64,000 bases of DNA from Podaxis mareebaensis (lineage: Eukaryota; Basidiomycota; Agaricomycetes; Agaricales; Agaricaceae), in the NCBI GenBank assembly GCA_018524725.1, contig JAEUWP010000455.1, positions 1 through 64,000 of the forward strand. The letters run 5' to 3'. Under the pieces are notes generated by a model. The model had not been told where the DNA came from. It worked only from the letters and a program-made list of their open reading frames with translations, and made no database searches. Position numbers and translations under genes: made by a program. This document shows positions 12,517-23,988 of the stretch, piece after piece (positions within the stretch are counted from its first letter, which is position 1; every line of letters starts with the position of its first letter).

Positions 12517-15500
12517 ATGTTATCCGCAAGAACCAAGCAAATCAACGTCTACGGCAAACGCTCGAAACGGATCATCGACGCTCCTTCAACCGAAAACTCC
12601 GTCTGTGATGTTTCCGACTCCGCGAAACCAGATCGAGTACCACTCATTCATCGTATGAAGAAACGCGAGAACAACGGGGTTACTGCTAAATCCAAACCGC
12701 ATTCCCCACCCAGAACGGTATCATTGACGAAACAACGTGTCATGCCAGGTGGATCGCCAGCGAGGAAGAACATGAAGAGAGGTATGAGGGTTGCGGAGAT
12801 CTTGGCCCAGGAGACCACCAAGTCCCGGGTGTCAGATGCTGAGGACGGGGAAGTAGACGTCAGGATTCTCAAGGGTGGTCCTGGGACACCGACGAGGACA
12901 CCGTTGTCCACGATTACGGCCAATGCGATGAATTCTCCTGCCGTAGCGAACGTTAAAGCCGCGATGAGGATGCAAAAGAAGGCCGTGGGCTCGCCGAAAA
13001 GACTCGTTACTACCAAGGTGCTATCAACTGTACAGATGGATATAAAGGTGCTTGATGCGAAGGGCCAGACGGTGAGGCAGGAGAAGCGGGTGACGAGGAC
13101 AGATATCGTCGTCAACGATCCCAGTGGTGGGGTTAAGGCACTCCGGAGATCTGGGGCCCCGCTTATGCCCTCGCACAAACAACACGCACAAGCACCTGTG
13201 AAGATTATCAGCATAGGTTCTTCTGTCGACGAATCTCCACAATACAGCCCAGATGTCCAAGGTCACGATGGCACTCAAGCACGACCTATAGTCCTTAGTA
13301 ACGCCTCATCCACAACCAATGGCTCTGAAAGCTCAAGCTTAAAACTGCGACCCCTTCGCCGACCAAGACGAGCTGCAGCTCGAATTGTCATTTCTGACTC
13401 CGAGGACGACGAAGAGGAAGGTGAAGATGACTATCTGCCGCCGGACTCACCACCACCACCGTCTGCGAAACCTCGTAAATCTCTAGCTCCGCCACGCAAG
13501 TCTGTAGTCCCTATGATCAAAACTATCCCGCCGATACCTCGCATACCGAAACCTTCGGGCCTCAAGGTCGAAGTCGTCATTCCCCCGTTGGTCTACAAAC
13601 CCCAAGCCAAACCTACAGAGCCACTACCCCAAGCACCTCCAGCACCTGCGTCTCACCCTCCCCCTAAGACCCAATCAACCATTTCAGTTGAAGACACCCA
13701 ACCTCATCCCTCATCAAAACCCAAAGCGAAACCCCTCCATACATCAATAGGACAAGGACTGATATCATCCAGATACCCGTACAACCTAATACCCTCCCCA
13801 CCTCTCAAATCCCGCACACTCACACCTATCCGTCGAGGCAAGGGCACCACAGCTGGTAGTAGTCTCTTTGCGTTTGGACGCGGGCACGCACCACCATCAC
13901 CTACCACTCCCACTGATTCTAATTTCGACCTCTCTTTGGAATTCTCGCAACTTGATATTGGATTGGCGCAAGAGGAGCTCGAGACATTGCAGCTACCGGG
14001 GAAGCAGGCTGATTATCCAGAGTATCTGAGACCGTTGTTGGAGGAGTGCCATCAAGAGGAGTGTGGGCCGTACGAATTCTCAGCGTTTATCGAGTCGTTT
14101 CCTCTTGATCCTATTCTCCAGGATGCTCGACGTGCTGCCGAGAAGAGAGATGTTGGAGAAATGTTGCAGTTTAGAAAGATCGGAGAGGCGAGTTACTCGG
14201 AGGTATTTGGGATTGGGGATGTCGTGTTGAAGGTCATACCGTTACGTGATGAGCTTCGCCATGGTGGTGTTGATGCTGGGGATCAAGAAGATGGGCCTGC
14301 TCCGACAGACGCAAAGGATGTAAGGAAAGAGATCATCGTTACGAGGGCTATGGGAGAGGTGCACGATCGGTTTGTCAAATTGCTCAAAACATATGTTGTC
14401 AGAGGAAAGTATCCAGAGGTGTTATTGAATCTTTGGGATGAGTACCACGAGAAGAAGGGATCGGAGAGCGTTCGACCTGGTTCGTGTTGCCCCCTTCAAG
14501 TCATGCCTGATACTGAAACGGTTGTAGACACTTTCACGGCTTCCCAGTTGTATGCTATCATTGTGCTCCCCAATGGTGGTCCGGACCTTGAGGCATATAC
14601 GTTCCCAAACCCAAGCAAGATTGGATGGAGGCAAGCCTCCAGTCTGTTCTGGCAGGTTGCAAAGGCTCTCGCTCATGCTGAACAACTCGTTTCTTTTGAG
14701 GTAACTTCTCACTTAGTTCACCGACACCTTCGATTTACGAGTAAACCACAGCACCGAGACCTTCATTGGGGCCAGATCCTCGTCAAAAACCTGCAACCTT
14801 CAACCAAGTCCATCCCGCTACGTTCAATCACACACACTCTAAACCAAAGTTCAATAAGACCTGCGGCGTCGCTACAACGGGTATATATGGACGACCTGGC
14901 ACACGGCGTACAAGCTACGATAATCGATCTTGGATTATCACGTATGGATGCAGGAGATGGGGGGTCAGGAGAACGTGTACACTGGACGCCATTCGACGAG
15001 GAGATGTTTATGGGGGAAGGTAACCCGCATGCCCGGTTCTCAGCCTCCCGATACTGATGAGTTGTGATTTAACAGGTGACTATCAGTTCGATGTGTACAG
15101 ACTTATGCGTGAACATACAAGCGGAAACTGGGAGGCTTTCCATCCCTTCACGAATGTCATGGTAAGCACTTACCCACATCCGTTCGCCGTATGTCCCGTA
15201 TACAGGTTTATGATTTCGTGACTTAGTGGCTACATTACCTCCTAATCAAACTCCTTCATCACAAAAGCCTCAAAGCACCCTCCGCGCCTCGAAAACCTCG
15301 GGCAGCAACGTCTTCTCAAGACACTCCTATGCCTTCGCACCAGATCAAGTCCAGCCTCAGTAGCATAGACCCTTCATCCTTCAATGTCAACGCCCCTGCT
15401 TCTTCAACAGCGCACTTCACAGAGAAGGACTGTTACGATGCCCTTGTGGATATTGAAGTTTGGTTGGGACGATGTGTCGCCGTAATCGCGCCTCCCGCTG

Positions 15501-15649
15501 TACCGAAAGCTAAAGCTCGAGGTCGGTCACAGAAGACGACGATGCCAGCTCAGATCAAGGCTGCTGTTGCGAGTGGGCCGGCTTGTGGATGGGCGGGCGA
15601 GGTTGTTGAGTATGGTATTAAACGGGGTTGGATTCGGCCTGTGTCTTGA
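12517..15649 (+). CDS. Haspin-type histone H3 Thr3 kinase
   Basis: Haspin phosphorylates histone H3 on Thr3 in mitosis and so recruits the chromosomal passenger complex to centromeres. Exons 12517-14700, 14752-15019, 15076-15161 and 15227-15649 give 986 residues. Residues 1-540 are a basic, Ser/Pro-rich disordered arm with an acidic patch (SDSEDDEEEGEDD). The kinase domain runs from about 552: FRKIGEASYSEVFGIG (glycine loop), VVLKVIPL (lysine), then a late FEHRDLHWGQILV catalytic loop, TIIDLGLSRMD in the DFG position, and DYQFDVYRLMRE, a haspin hallmark. An APE motif is absent, as in all haspins. The intron at 14701-14751 is 51 nt with no stop, so retention would insert 17 residues just before the catalytic loop. 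The C-terminal lobe ends GWIRPVS. Confidence 0.92.
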
Positions 15650-16079
15650 TTGTTTGTACTGTATTCTAGTGAGCATTCTTGCTTCTATGTACATCTGTTC
15701 GAGTGATGTTCTGATTGCCTGCCTGTGTCCTTAGATATCTGATGCTGGGAGTCATCAATGCCCGCAACTTAAGTCACTGTTCTCTTGTGGAAGCAAATAC
15801 ATATTATTCAACAGGGAGGTTGTTCATCTGGTGTGCGCACTGAGCGTCAGCTTATCCGGGGGATCATGTTGGCTTTCGGTATTAACCAGGAAGTTGACTT
15901 CCATTATAGGCCATGAAGGTCACACAACTAGCCACTGCCAGACGTTTACTATAGTTATTCCATAAATCATGATGCCGCGGACTAGCAATCAAACAGTTGT
16001 TCACAGCGGCTAAGCCAGCGAGCCAAAGCTGTTACCTTCACCTGCCTTCGTACCATCATCATAAAGCCTGCAACTGGGG
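15650..16079. other. Spacer between haspin and the NLR-like gene
   Basis: No gene is recognisable. The first part is likely the 3' end of the haspin transcript and the rest the promoter of the NACHT gene. Open frames are short on both strands. Confidence 0.45.
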
Positions 16080-18492
16080 ATGCTCCTCCGCTTTTTTGGC
16101 TCCTTCCTTCGAAGAGCGATAACTGGACGAGATCCGGACCTGGATACTGATCATCAACCCCCTCCACGAGGTGAGAGGCCCTCCTCAGCTTCTGTGCAAG
16201 AAGTATCCGACCACTTGCGTACCCAGACGGCTCCGACGTAGGCGGCGATGCATCTCACCTCTTTGCTGGAGCCCACGATTTCGTGGTCAACCAACCAACG
16301 ATCATAGATAGGTCACAATCAATCAATAACATCTACGCGAGCAACACCGGTATGGCTCACTTGCCCCACAGGAAGATGAATACAACCGCTGACTAACGTG
16401 ATTTCAACAGTACTAGAGGTTCTCTCGTCTTTCAGCACAGTTGGAGCCATGGCGGACTCCAGCGCTCGACACCCACCCCCACAATGCCATCCCAAGACAC
16501 GCAAATCAGTGCGCCAGCGACTACGAACATGGTCCTCCAACGATCAACGCCGATGGAAAATGGTGTGGTTGCATGGCCCAGCTGGTACTGGGAAATCTGC
16601 TGTAGCTCAGAGCTTTGCAAAAGACTGCCGGGCAAGAAACTGTCTAGGCGGTGCTTTCTTCTTCTCCAGGCTGAAAGGCTTCGATAAGCCTCTTTGCGTC
16701 ACACCAACACTCGCATACCAACTGGCGATCAATATTCCTGGATATAAAAATACCCTCACCCAAATCCTCGCCAATGATCCGGCGGTCCTCCAGATGGCCA
16801 TGCACATTCAATTCAAGAAACTCATCGTTGAACCTTTCTCCATGATCAAATCCCACTATCCCTCTGACAGTCAACGACATTATACGATTGTTTTGGACGG
16901 TCTGGACGAGTGTGAAGAAGAGGACGCTCAGTGCGAGATCATCGAAATGATCAACGAAGCCATTCGGTTAAGGAGTGACCTCCTGCTTGTTTGGCTTATT
17001 TGCAGCCGCCCTGAATGTCACCTTAAAATGACATTTTCGAGGGCTGGTTTAAGGATCCATTGTGGGAAAGAGGAACTGCTGATAGACCGCGAAACTCGAG
17101 AAGACGTTGATCGATATTTACGAGACGGGCTTCAGGAGACCTATGGCAGATACAGAGATGTCCTCAGCAGATCGGAAGCATGGCCAGAACAGCATATCTT
17201 CCTCAGGATTTCTAGACCCGTATCTGGCCTTTTTATCCTCGCTTTTACTGCTCTCAAATATGTTGGAGACCCTGAGGTGGCCAACCCAGATGCTCAGCTC
17301 ACGTGCCTCTTGTCATTCTTCGAAGGTGCGAGCCACCTTGGGAACAACCCGCCGTTTGCACTGGATACCTTCTACACTCAAATCCTTTCAGCCGTGCCGA
17401 TACGCATCCTCTCAGTTACAATGCTTATACTGTATATCTGCATCCAGTGTGGTGCAAATAGCAAACGATGCCTTCGATCGACACAAAATAAACAGGAGGG
17501 GGGGGTCTCCTTACTGCAGCGAATATCTGCGAGTTTCTGCGCCTCGATGAAAGCGCATTTTACAGCTCCTTGCGAAAGCTGCATTCCGTCATTGACGTAC
17601 CGGCTCCGGTGGTGGGCTTTAAAGAGCCGCTGCGTTTCCATCATGTGTCTTTCCAAGATTTCCTCGAGAACCCGACACGGTCCGGAAAGTTTTCCCTTCC
17701 TCGGTACAGGATACTTCCTGAGATCGCCAAGTCTTTGCTGTACTGGCATGATGCCATTCGTAAGTTAATTCAACTTATGCCGGCAGGGCCTATTCATTTT
17801 TCTCCGCGAGATCAAGGTTTTCCCGAGGGGCAGGAATCCCCGGTTCTAACACAAGACTGCTTCAGATGGCAGAGAAGATCCTGCCGTTTGAGCCCATACT
17901 TTCAATCATGGCCGGCATGCTATGGCTTGGGCAACCAAGTCGATAAGACACTCTTATTTCAACTACGCGAGTTCAGTTACAACCTTTTAACCCATATGCC
18001 TGCTGCGACCCTGTTTGCGAACTGGGTGTATGCTTTGGTGAGCACTATTCATCCGTTCTGGGCCATGTTAGCCCATCTACTCATAATGGCACATACAAGG
18101 CCCCGCGGTAGTGCCTGATCTCGGCGACAAGTCCTTAAGAACTCAGCCCTACTACGAAGCCGATCTACGGCTCCTAGATTATCTTTGGACTATAACTGAT
18201 CCATTGGAGCCATTAGAGCCTGCAAGTTTTCCTGTCGTGAGCCAGCAATTCCGGTTCTGGTCCACACCGTGATGCTCAACTGGCCAAATTTCAGGACCTT
18301 ACGCGTCGGGCGAAGTATCCCTTCAGAAGTGAGAATATTTACTTTCTACTGGGCCATGGAACGAGGTCATGCCTGGTCTGCGTAACATTTCAAACTCGCG
18401 GATGGAAAGAAGATATGCTAAACACAGAGCAGCCGACACAGTTTAGAGGCAAGTTTCGGCTTTATCGGGCCGTGGACTGGGAGGAGGCATGA
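16080..18492 (+). pseudogene. NACHT-domain NLR-like protein, frame broken near 17.4-17.5 kb
   Basis: Fungal NLR-like NTPases act in non-self recognition and programmed cell death. Exon 1 is 16080-16170 (MLLRFFGSFL). Exon 2, from 16242, encodes FAGAHDFVVNQPTIIDRS, like the N-terminal linker of agaric NACHT proteins. The NTPase follows: WLHGPAGTGKSAVAQ (Walker A), GGAFFFSR, IVLDGLDECEEED (Walker B) and ICSRPE. After TFYTQILSAVP (about 17398) the reading moves one base, continuing as ASSVVQIANDAFD. At a run of eight G (17498-17505) it moves one base again, into LLTAANICEFLRLDES and RFHHVSFQDFLENP, a conserved winged-helix end. The tail resumes at VPDLGDKSLRTQ and, after an intron at about 18239-18294, ends at 18492. 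No WD40, ankyrin or TPR repeats follow. Either it is a pseudogene, or sequence errors or an unseen intron mimic one. The domain call is firm; the state is uncertain. Confidence 0.72.
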
Positions 18493-18996
18493 AGGCACGG
18501 GGATACATACCGAGCCTCTATTGGCATGCAATACTGGCCATGATGATAGGCTAAGGAACAAACGGTTCGAATATTCAACACCTTTGCGCCCTGGGCCAGT
18601 TGGGTGATAGCCTGCGCTGCAGGGCGAGATTCAAATAGTGCAATTGTTCATTGTTTTCAAGCGACACTCTTTCCGCACCCAGAATCGGTGGCCCTCCAGA
18701 ACTAGCAACGAAGGTGGGTAGGTGCATTTTGAGAATCCCCTGCGTTCTGAGGTTATGGTTTTAGCCCTGGACAACGTCTGTAGGTGGCGATGCTGGGTAC
18801 GAATTGCAAGATAAGGTAATGGGGTATCAAGAGTCGAGACTTAAAAACTATTGTAGGAGAGAAACAAAGGACCGTGGTTCGTTGTATAACGACAAGATAC
18901 TGGGGTGTCTAGGATATGAAAAGAATGCGAAGATACACGACTGAAACGTGTCCAAGTCCATAAAATAGCAACCGAGTCCAGCTCGGCGTTTAACGT
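18493..18996. other. Spacer between NLR-like and SKN1-like genes
   Basis: The two genes converge here. I see no coding capacity, RNA gene or repeat beyond the presumed 3' untranslated regions. Confidence 0.45.
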
Positions 18997-21902
18997 TCAA
19001 CAAGCCTCCAAGAGCGAGTTCTTCGGGAATGGCCGTCCGTAGTCGCCTCTCCAAGTAGTCAAATTGGGGTTCGAATAAGCTTCGAGATGACTGAGACACG
19101 AGGAACAGGACACAAAGTCAAACACCATGCGTGCACGTCTCATATGAGCAAAATTGAAATGAAACAGGCATGAGAAAAGAAGGTCGTACGTACGCGTTGA
19201 TATACTCTTCGGTTGGGAATTCTGGTGGGTCACACCCGATATTCACGTTGTTCATAGGTTGATACACACGCACGTAGTCCACGCGGAGGTGGTTCGGGAA
19301 CGTAAGGTGTGCAAAGTCGACGTCGCCAAAGTTCTTGGACATGCCCAAGTTAATAATGAGGTACTGTATCGTGAACGTTAAATTAATCAGTGCCGCGTCA
19401 GCGTTTGGACAGTAGATGTGAGAGAAACGGAGATAAGAGGATGTCACGTAAGGCAAGGGAATGGGAACAGGAAGGAGGGTGTAGTGAGAGGATATGAGGC
19501 GGGCACGTACCATAGGCTCTTGTGGCACTGGACGGGCGGAGATTTCCACTGCTGGATCGGCGCCTACGCCACCGGCGTTGAGTGTCCATGAGACTTGACC
19601 ATCAGATACCCATGTGATATACTTGTGATACGATACTGAATGAATTGCAGCATCATCGGTGAGATGAAAAACTCACTGCATCGTCGTAGCCTTCCGAGTG
19701 GTGAGTGTACCGGTGCCCATTAAGCTTGTTGAATTGACAAAAGGTGTTGTCACCGCATACCTGGTTTGTACTACCCAGACGTTTGATCAGTGTGATTAGA
19801 TACGAGGGAGGAATGGGATCGCAGAGCTCACCTCAAACGCATATACAGAGTAACAGTCCTCAATGAGCTCATAGCACCGTTGATTGGTCTTTGTTACAAC
19901 CGAAGTGGCTTGTTGGATGATGTTCCCGACGAAACCATTGATTGTCGACTTGCTTGGGTCAGTTACAATCATATTTGCGCTCGAATTATCCCAATGATAT
20001 GCTTCGTTGAACGGCTACACGAGCATCAAGCGCATGAGCATCCAATTTCTCGTAACAATTCTGGAGTGAAAAAGAAACAAAACCAGAAAGAAACCTACTC
20101 ACCGCCCACTGCGCAGACTGAGACACCTCCCCACTCAACGGATTCCCACCCATCTGCGCCTCGAACATATCAATCTCGGGTGCTGCACGCCCAACATACG
20201 ACCCATCTGGATGTTTCGGGCCCGGATGATCCTCACCGTCACACGTACACCGCGACAGTCTCTGCCCAGGCAAATACGACAACGCATCATTGTATAGATG
20301 ATCTCCGTTTATGGTGGCCGCAATCGGAAGCCCATTTATCGTCTGGTTCGGTGCTGTTCCGACGTCGCACGAATCGTACGTGTATGGCCACTACGACAAA
20401 ATCAGAGAAATTTTCAGTATTCCGGAGAGTAATGAAGCGACGGGATAATAGGGTCAGGAGGGAATAAGTGGATCGGTCGGGCAGATGAGTAAATGCGTTA
20501 TGATCGGAGGGGAAGAACGGAGGACAAGGGTATACATACCATTCCTTCAAGAGTAGCTCCATACCCTGCGCGACCGAGGTTGCCCATTGTCCAGATGGCG
20601 GGCCACATGCCGACAACATTGTTTGTTCCTGGGAGCTGTACCGCGGCCTCGAAAAGTCCACCAGTGAAACAGAATTTGTTCCTAGTAAGGATTTAGTGAT
20701 TACGTCAAGTGCGATGGAGGGCATTTTATTCACCATGAGGATATGAGACCTGTAATGGTTTTAGAGGATTTAGTACTTGGCATACGGAACACTTGGTTCG
20801 AGAGGAGTGGGCCAGACTTACCGCCCTGGAAATTCAGATCATGGGTGCGTATCTGGGAGAAGGTGACGACGAGGGAGCCGTTGGCTGTGGTAACGGCAGC
20901 TGGGTCGTACCATTCTAGGTTGTTCGTGGCCTGGAGGCCCGGTTAAACACAAAGCCCCACATCAGTCAGTTGCATTGCCTTGGAGAGAAGGGAAAAGCCC
21001 ATTTCACGAAAAAAGAACGTTCCACTCACCCAGTAGTGCAGATCTGCGGCCTCCCAGTAGGGATCATCACCAGGATAGAAGGAGCGGCCGTCAGTATTGA
21101 ACTCGTCTGAGAAGACAAGCAGCCAGTCTGTCCCATCCCGATAAGACCGTTTCACAAAAGCCTCTTTCGGCGTCTCAAGGTCGATAAGACCAAAGTTACC
21201 CATAGAAGGAACCTAAAAAGCGCGCATAGAAGTTAAAGATGCGAGGGTTAGGTGATATCCGCCAGTTACTGATAGATGAATGCGTGGCGATAAAAATAAA
21301 CCTACCTGGCCGGTAGAATTGATGCCCCCGATATTAAAGCCTGGACTAGTCGGCCAGCGTGAACTCGCGTACATGCCAATTGGGTATCCAATACTGAGTC
21401 CGATGGGAATGAGTGAGTGGAGCGGCAATGGTGACATTTAGGCTCACAAAAGAGCGAGGAAGCCTGCACTGAGCATGGCCAGACAGCCTAGGTTTGTGAC
21501 CCCCCTTCGTGAAAATACCCTGAGCCTGCCGTCAGAGTCATTGGGTGATTTCTCAGGGTTGTGCAATGAGTCGTCGGGTTCGACAAGGTCTGGCGATAGA
21601 TCTGCGCCCCACGAGCGAGGATCTGGCGACAAAGAGTACTTGATTTAATTAGTGGGCCAGAGGAAAATATTGGGAAGGGAAAGGCTCACTTTGTCTGAGA
21701 GCGAGCTGTAGCGCGAACTGAAGCCAAAGGAATATGGCGAATCCCTGCCAGTCTGAAAACTTGGTGAGTTATTTTTATCACGCGAAAGCGGAGTGAAACT
21801 TGCCCAGCTGCTTCTTCGGAGTTCGCCAAAACTTGAGCTATGAAAAACGCTGAGCGTTGAGTCTGCGGAGAGGAAACCTGGACGGGGAGAGTTGGAGGAC
21901 AT
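18997..21902 (-). CDS. SKN1/KRE6-family beta-glucan synthesis protein (GH16)
   Basis: A type II membrane protein of the secretory pathway needed for beta-1,6-glucan in the cell wall. The cytosolic N-terminus (MSSNSPRPGFLSADSTL) is Ser-rich and disordered, followed by a membrane segment around NLGCLAMLSAGFLALL. The lumenal part has WLLVFSDEFNTDGRSF and GDDPYWEAADLHYW, then NNLEWYDPAAVTTANGSL, WPAIWTMGNLGRAGYGA and the catalytic GH16 core EIDMFEAQ (around 20,160), with two Glu flanking an Asp. It goes on through PFNEAYHWDN, YITWVSDGQVSWTL and HLRVDYVRVYQP and ends GRPFPKNSLLEAC. About ten short introns interrupt it. The ATG at 21900-21902 was chosen because upstream in-frame sequence lacks family similarity. 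Glycosyl hydrolase or transglycosylase activity of this family is inferred in the literature rather than settled. Confidence 0.9.
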
Positions 21903-22185
21903 GGTCAGGGTGGGTTGGGGGAAGCGGAAAGAGAAGGATATGCGAAGCTTATATTGGAGAACAAGGGATAGTTGATGAGCGTAATAGATGCCATGGCAAA
22001 GAAGCCAAAGTGGAGAAGTCGAATATCCGTTTGTGATAGCGAAAGTTTGAGGGGTGCCAAAGGCCGAGAAGCATTGTATGTGTGCTCCACATGCGCTTGA
22101 TACGGACTGCGGAACCTGCTGTAAGCAAGTAATTTCAGGTAATTTCTGAAGCCATAGATGACCGATCAAAGTAGACGTTCTATCT

Positions 22186-23988
22186 TTGGAAGCGAACCCT
22201 GTGACAACGTCAGTCCTTCAGCCGCCCATGCCGTCAAGCATCACTTGCACCATGCTCCTCGAAGCCCTCCCAGTAGAACTCATTGCCGACATCCTCAGCG
22301 AGCTCGACCTTGACTCCCTCATCAGGTGCTCTTACCTCTCAAAGCGGTTGCATCTTGTCGCATCTGATCCCGCTCTCAATCCCTGGCGTAAACCCATCCT
22401 GCGCAACCTCATCGCACATAATTATGAGCCAGCACTCAAGCATCTAAGTGTACGGATGACCGTGCCACGACACAACTGGGTGGAAATACTCAGCCTCGCC
22501 CATCCATCGTTCCTTTTGTTCGAGGCCACGCTACCGAATCTGAAGGAGTCAGAATGGGAGGAGTGCTTCAAGAGAAGATTCCTCCCAAGTTGGAGAAAGT
22601 GGAAAAGGGAAGGATCCTGGAAGGAAGGCTTCCTCAAGTGCGCGTTTTCTCACGTTTGCGCTGTGACAGTCCCCAACATTCTGTCAAAACCATCTAAGGA
22701 TCCTTCACCGCGTCTGGCACCGGAACACCACCTCTTGCACTGTCGACGAAGCCTGGACAAAGTACTCCTTCTCCCTGGGAATTACGTTGCCGCCTGCGCA
22801 CTAATGATCCGCCACACAACTCTAGATACATTGTTCTCAACCGGAATGGCTCCGCTAATGAACTCCAGATGTCATCACGTAGCTTCAACCCAGTTACAAT
22901 CTTCAACGAGATGAAGTGTGTGCCCATCTTACCTTTTTTCGTGCCAAACCCGTCTGTACTGCCCTCCTTATGCGAATGCGCAGATTAGAAAACGATCTGA
23001 CCCACTTGGAGACCAGGAGAAGGGTCCGTTGTCTCGCCCAATCTTGATAGTACGCATCAGGAATCGCTAACTCTATAATTTGTTATTCCGCATATAGGTA
23101 GTTCTAGAGCTCCCAGATGTTCGTATCATTGCTTTTGGTACCCTCAGCCGACCGAAGACGACGTTGAACATCAATGCGAATGCGCATATGCTTCTCCATC
23201 CACCTGGAATTGAACGAGGGGAAGTCAAACGAAATACAACGCGTCGCCGACACTTTTCCAACGCTGAGGACTACATTCAAGATTACGGCGTCTATCCTTT
23301 GATGTCTGTCACCTCCGTACCCAACTACTGTACGTCCCACTTTCCTCTCCACAGCATCAGAAAATCTGTTACCCCCGCCGTCTTCCTTTCCATTTCCCCT
23401 CCCGCTCCCTCGGACCCGACACGGACACCCCTCATTGAATATGCCGTTTTTAGTATCTCAAGAATATCAAATGACAACCAACACATACACAAAGCTTCAA
23501 TACCCGAGACCAGCCCCTGTCCATGCCAATTACCCGTTCTACACGCCTGGTGGAGGTGACCGAAGATGGATCGGTATGCCCGAAACCAAGGAGGGTATGT
23601 ATTGGGTGGGTGGACTCATGTACGTCTATCTCGCCTTTTTCGCCACACAGAATAATTCGCTCAACCAAGAGGGCTCGATTTTGATTCTACTTAACTTGCT
23701 TGATTCATAACCCGAATGCCCTGTCCCATCTATTCGGGCCGCGGACGAATGATTCGGACATGGACTCCGGGAATTCGACTTACAAACTCAAAAAACGTGA
23801 TGCATCAATTGGAATATAGGCTAATCGCGCAGCTTATCATTCCGTCTACTTCAGACTCGGTCTCAGATTCACTGAACAATGGTCGGCGGCAGTATGCCTC
23901 CTTCGGTTGGAATGATCTCTGGGCTATTGCACCGTGGATGGAGGAGAGGATCACGAAGCGGATAGACGGGCCGGGTTTGGGTAACTAG
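22186..23988 (+). CDS. F-box protein of a basidiomycete family
   Basis: F-box proteins link substrates to Skp1-Cullin1 ubiquitin ligases. An F-box is seen at residues about 24-66 (LLEALPVELIADILSELDLD, then SLIRCSYLSKRLHLVASDP). The rest has no named domain but reads well: WRKPILRNLIAHNYEPALKH, YIVLNRNGSANELQMSSRSF, LENDLTHLETRRRV, VVLELPDVRIIAFGTLSRP, MLLHPPGIERGE, AEDYIQDYGVYPLMSV, YPFYTPGGGDRRWIG and, at the end, FGWNDLWAIAPWMEERITKR. It spans at least six exons. The first ATG is uncertain: MEANPVTT at 22186, or an internal Met closer to the F-box. The stop at 23986-23988 follows DGPGLGN. Substrate is unknown. Exon joins around 23,330-23,450 and 23,620-23,880 are not firmly placed. Confidence 0.75.

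Noticed and set aside
21903..22169. N-terminal extension of the SKN1-like protein from an upstream in-frame Met
   Set aside because: The extra residues have no family similarity and overlap the divergent promoter of the F-box gene; ATG at 21902 gives the normal short Ser-rich start.
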